DNA of 64,000 bases from Pyxicephalus adspersus. Taxonomy: Eukaryota > Chordata > Amphibia > Anura > Pyxicephalidae. The translations under genes were made by a program, and so were the position numbers. The DNA lies in assembly GCF_032062135.1 (NCBI RefSeq), contig NC_092858.1, positions 167,757,626 through 167,821,625 on the forward strand. Direction: 5' to 3'. Shown one piece after another: positions 61,081 through 64,000 of this stretch (positions are counted from its first letter, which is position 1; every line of letters starts with the position of its first letter). The notes under the pieces were generated by a model that worked only from the letters and a program-made list of their open reading frames with translations, had not been told where the DNA came from and did not search any database.

Positions 61081-61479
61081 ATTCCTATATAAGACCAGTT
61101 TATCTTTCTTCCTTGGCATAACACATTGAAAATTAAATTTAGCCTGAGACGGGGCACTTACATTTCCCCAGTGCAATAACATTTTGTAACCCCTATGATT
61201 AGCTAGGGCAAATAAGGTAGGAAGGAAGGCCTTGTGACCTCTTTTTATACATTGCCTCCATATTTTTATCCAGTTAAATGCAACTGCTGGATGAACACAG
61301 GTGCATAGCTGACTATTGGGAATATAATTTGTGATGAGAATTAGAGCAGAAAATGTTTGGATCTGGGTGTCAGTTATGGTTTGCAAAGTGTAGCTGCCAA
61401 GGGGGTGGAAGGGGGAGAATACTACATTACCTTAATCTGTTTACCTAGACAATGCAAACTAGTATCTGGTGCTCCTTTG

Positions 61480-61700
61480 CTCCTGCTGCCCTAAGCATAT
61501 AGCTCATAAGCTTTAGCATAAAAATAATGATCATTATTGTAGACACGTGACTGTCATTTTCAATTCCTACTAGATTGCACTGAAAATATGCGTGTTAGCT
61601 TTGTGAGCTGAACACCTATGTCATATTGAGAAACAATTTAGAACAATAAACATGCATTTTTCATGCATATTATTTTATAGGATTAATGAGCTTTAAATGG
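61480..61700. promoter_or_regulatory. Candidate regulatory block with 16-bp palindrome
   Basis: AATAATGATCATTATT at 61523-61538 is a perfect 16-base palindrome. CACGTG (61544 area, 'gacacgtgac') is an E-box. Two CATGCAT words lie at 61651 and 61662, with 'gcatattattttatagg' and 'attaatgagctttaaatgg' beyond. Dense and unique. Confidence 0.42.
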
Positions 61701-62304
61701 ATATTCCCATTGTTGAAATGTGTTGGATAGTTAAACTAATAGAAAGTTTCTAATCTATTTATTGCAAATTCTGTTGCTAAATTCTTTGCAGAGTCCCCAG
61801 TCTTCACACCTGCTGTGTCCAGTCCTAGGAGTTTCTACTAGTGGTGGTTAATAGGTTCTGACTTAATCTGAGATATTCCAACTTCAGAATGGAACTCTGA
61901 ATTTGAGCAATCTGAGCTTAAACTCCAAGTCTGGATATTCCATGCAATGATCATGTTTTGGAACCATTGACAATCACAATCCAAAGACTGGCTGCCACAT
62001 AGCCACCGAGGACAGGAATGATGCTGGTGCAGTCCAGTTGGATTAGCTAAACCGTACCATGGGATATCAGAAATGGTAATCCTATCAGTGTGTGTTTTGT
62101 AGGGGCTGCATTATGTTGTGAAAACTGCACAAGCTGGCTGCAATGATGGTCTACCAGGAAATTCCAGCCTTTGCTTTCCTGAAAAGCTATGACCATTGTG
62201 CATTGTGTTCGAGGAGATATTTAAAATTAACTACCAGGATGACGTTGGTATAAAATGCTTGTCCTAAAAACATGGCAACTAAAATAGCTGTGAAAATATT
62301 ATTT

Positions 62305-63050
62305 TCACACACCCTCCCTCTAACAGATTCCCCCTTCCTCTTTCACCTTATTTTCCCCCATGCTTTGTATCTGTTTCCATTCCTCCACCATCTTTTCAGT
62401 CTGTATCTGCATTGCTTTATCTTTACTGATGTATTTCTCTGTATCTCCTTTTTTGTCCGTGCTTTGTCATTCCTACTTTCTCTCTATCTTTTTTGGTTTT
62501 TACCAATCTGTATTTTGGTAAACATAAACACTGTACTTTCCTACTTCTCTCTACTTTGTTGCCATCTCTCTCTACCTGCAGCCTTTCTTATCTTCTCTAC
62601 CCTCTCCTTCCCTCTCTTCTTCACTTCCCTTTCTTCCGCCTTCATTTGTTTCTCCGTTTTCTCTTCTTCTTCCTCCCTTTCTCCTCTTCTCTCCTTCTTC
62701 TTTTCTCCACTTCCCTTTCCTCTGCTTCCCTTCTTTCTTCTTTCTTCTCCCATTTCTCCCATCTTCCCTTTCTCTTTTCCCATTCCTGTCCTCCTCTCCT
62801 CTTTCCACTCATCTTTCCTTACTTTTTCTCTCTTCTTATATTACTATTTTTTCTCTTCCTCTCCACTTCCCTTTCGTCTTCCCCTCCCATTCTACTCCCC
62901 CCCCTTCCCCTAATCTTTCTTTTCTTCCTCTCTCCCCTTTCTTTCTTCACCCTTCTTCTCTTCTTTTCTTCTTGTCCTTCTCTTTGTTTTTTTTTTCATT
63001 CTCTTCTTTCTCCTTGTTCCTTATTCCTTCTTCTTTTCTTCTATTTCCAA
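62305..63050 (+). repeat. Polypyrimidine tract 3 (0.75 kb)
   Basis: C/T-rich throughout with a more mixed break at about 62455-62540, then nearly pure pyrimidine to 63050. The 213- and 223-codon frames across it are low-complexity artefacts. Confidence 0.88.
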
Positions 63051-63808
63051 GATTTGGTAGTTGGCGATAGTTGGCAATCGTCATTGCAAAAGCTTTCAAA
63101 CTGCAGTGTGTTTTATGTCCTGAAATGTAATCTATGCCTAATAGTAAACCTTGGCTCCCACTAGTCGCAGGAGTCACTACATCAGACAATACCTGCATTA
63201 CATTACTTACAAACTGTTAAATTACATTACAAGCCTTAACAAGACATTAGCTTGCTAAAACATTGTACCATAACCTATTGCCATGTGCAACTTTATTAAC
63301 CATTTCAAGTCGTTGTACAGAAAGTAATTTCCAATTTATATTTAGTAAAGTGGGTTAACTACTATCTGGGTCATTATTTTTAGGCTCCCTGTAAGACATC
63401 AATCAGTACATAGTTCTGTCTCCCCTGTCTGTTTCACAGAAGTTTTGCCCTGTTTTAAGGATTTATTTTTTTCCAAACTTTTCTCTTTATATGGATGTCA
63501 CCAAGTTGGATCAACACTATATCCTGGCAAGGTCATTTTTGGGTAGGATGGTGATGGTGAATAATTCTTACTAGCAAAGGGAAAGCCAGTCAATGACTTT
63601 AAAACACAGGCCAAGCATTCAGCTACTTTATGATATCTCTCCATTACTGGCCAAGTCAGTGAATTGTCAGTCTATCATTGAAGCCTTGGTTCTGCAACAT
63701 TTCGGCAAGTAAGGAACACTGGTTGACTTTAGCTATACAGTTCCTGATGAGTGCAACCAGCAACATGATTGCTATGATTTGACATCAAACCAAGAAGTTG
63801 GAAAATGG

Positions 63809-63850
<42 letters not shown>

Positions 63851-64000
63851 TCTCTGGTATTTAACTTTTTTTTCTGATATGTGGGCTGTAGATATTCTTG
63901 TAAGGCAAAGATAGGACAGCAGACATCTGAAACCTAGTTAGAAATTTATGATGTGCTAAAATGTTTTATTCAAGGAGGTGGGTTTGTCATCTGTTCCATG
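63051..64000. other. Intron stretch to the window edge
   Basis: Starts with 'gtagttggcgatagttggca' (two TTGGC half-sites, NFI-like) and contains the AT microsatellite. No exon seen. Confidence 0.45.
63812..63847 (+). repeat. (AT)n microsatellite
   Basis: Pure AT/TA dinucleotide run of about 18 repeats. Confidence 0.92.

Larger units (their letters stand above)
22355..64000 (+). other. DSCAM: DSCAM intron 1 (5' part)
   Basis: Starts at the GTAAGC donor and runs past the window edge. No DSCAM exon 2 (the first Ig domain) could be seen in any + strand frame. Vertebrate DSCAM has a very large first intron, so at least 41.6 kb of intron is expected. It contains repeats, simple-sequence tracts and candidate regulatory blocks that are listed separately. 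Confidence 0.7.

Noticed and set aside
62272..63164. 213- and 223-codon frames
   Set aside because: Low-complexity pyrimidine tract.
1..64000. tRNA, rRNA or snRNA genes
   Set aside because: I looked for paired box A/box B words and known small-RNA cores and found none convincing; a covariance-model scan would be decisive.

Overview
The window reads as vertebrate nuclear DNA, most likely from a frog, probably a ranoid. Evidence: AT-rich sequence with no compact genes, one spliced-gene first exon with a GT donor, and many decayed interspersed repeats of frog type. These include L2/CR1-like LINE ends with the tail motif 'ttggcgctatataaatact', Tc1 relics, hAT-like MITEs, and MITEs with tacacac/gtgtgta ends. 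The organism call rests on remembered repeat families, not a database search. Positions 17142-17817 are an assembly gap.

The only protein-coding sequence I can support is a 14-codon signal-peptide exon at 22312-22354 on the + strand, MWILLVFWFQSIVN, followed by a GTAAGC donor in phase 1. Its length, its conserved positions (MWIL, FQS, N) and its split-codon phase match the first coding exon of DSCAM (Down syndrome cell adhesion molecule, an Ig/FNIII neuronal adhesion receptor). A CpG-rich promoter-like segment lies at about 21430-21700, and a presumed 5' UTR with two possible upstream ORFs at about 21700-22311.

Layout. 1-21.4 kb: upstream intergenic sequence, with three LINE relics, MITEs, a LINE apparently inserted in an old tandem array, a 100-bp tandem repeat x3, a ~130-bp tandem repeat x4, and a Tc1-like relic pair in inverted orientation. 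21.4-22.35 kb: DSCAM promoter and exon 1. 22.355-64.0 kb: start of DSCAM intron 1; exon 2 is not seen. The intron mixes repeats with unique blocks dense in homeodomain, POU, E-box or RFX-like words, which I propose as candidate conserved regulatory elements. Best candidates: 38.5, 44.7, 46.9, 48.9, 55.8, 60.4-61.1 and 61.5 kb.

Intron 1 also holds three long polypyrimidine tracts (39.25, 45.4 and 62.3 kb) and a ~1.5-kb purine-rich 34-37-bp minisatellite (40.67-42.15 kb). The long 'ORFs' in these are compositional artefacts. I see no operon, phage, CRISPR or defence system. The interest lies in the regulatory architecture of DSCAM and in the repeat structure.
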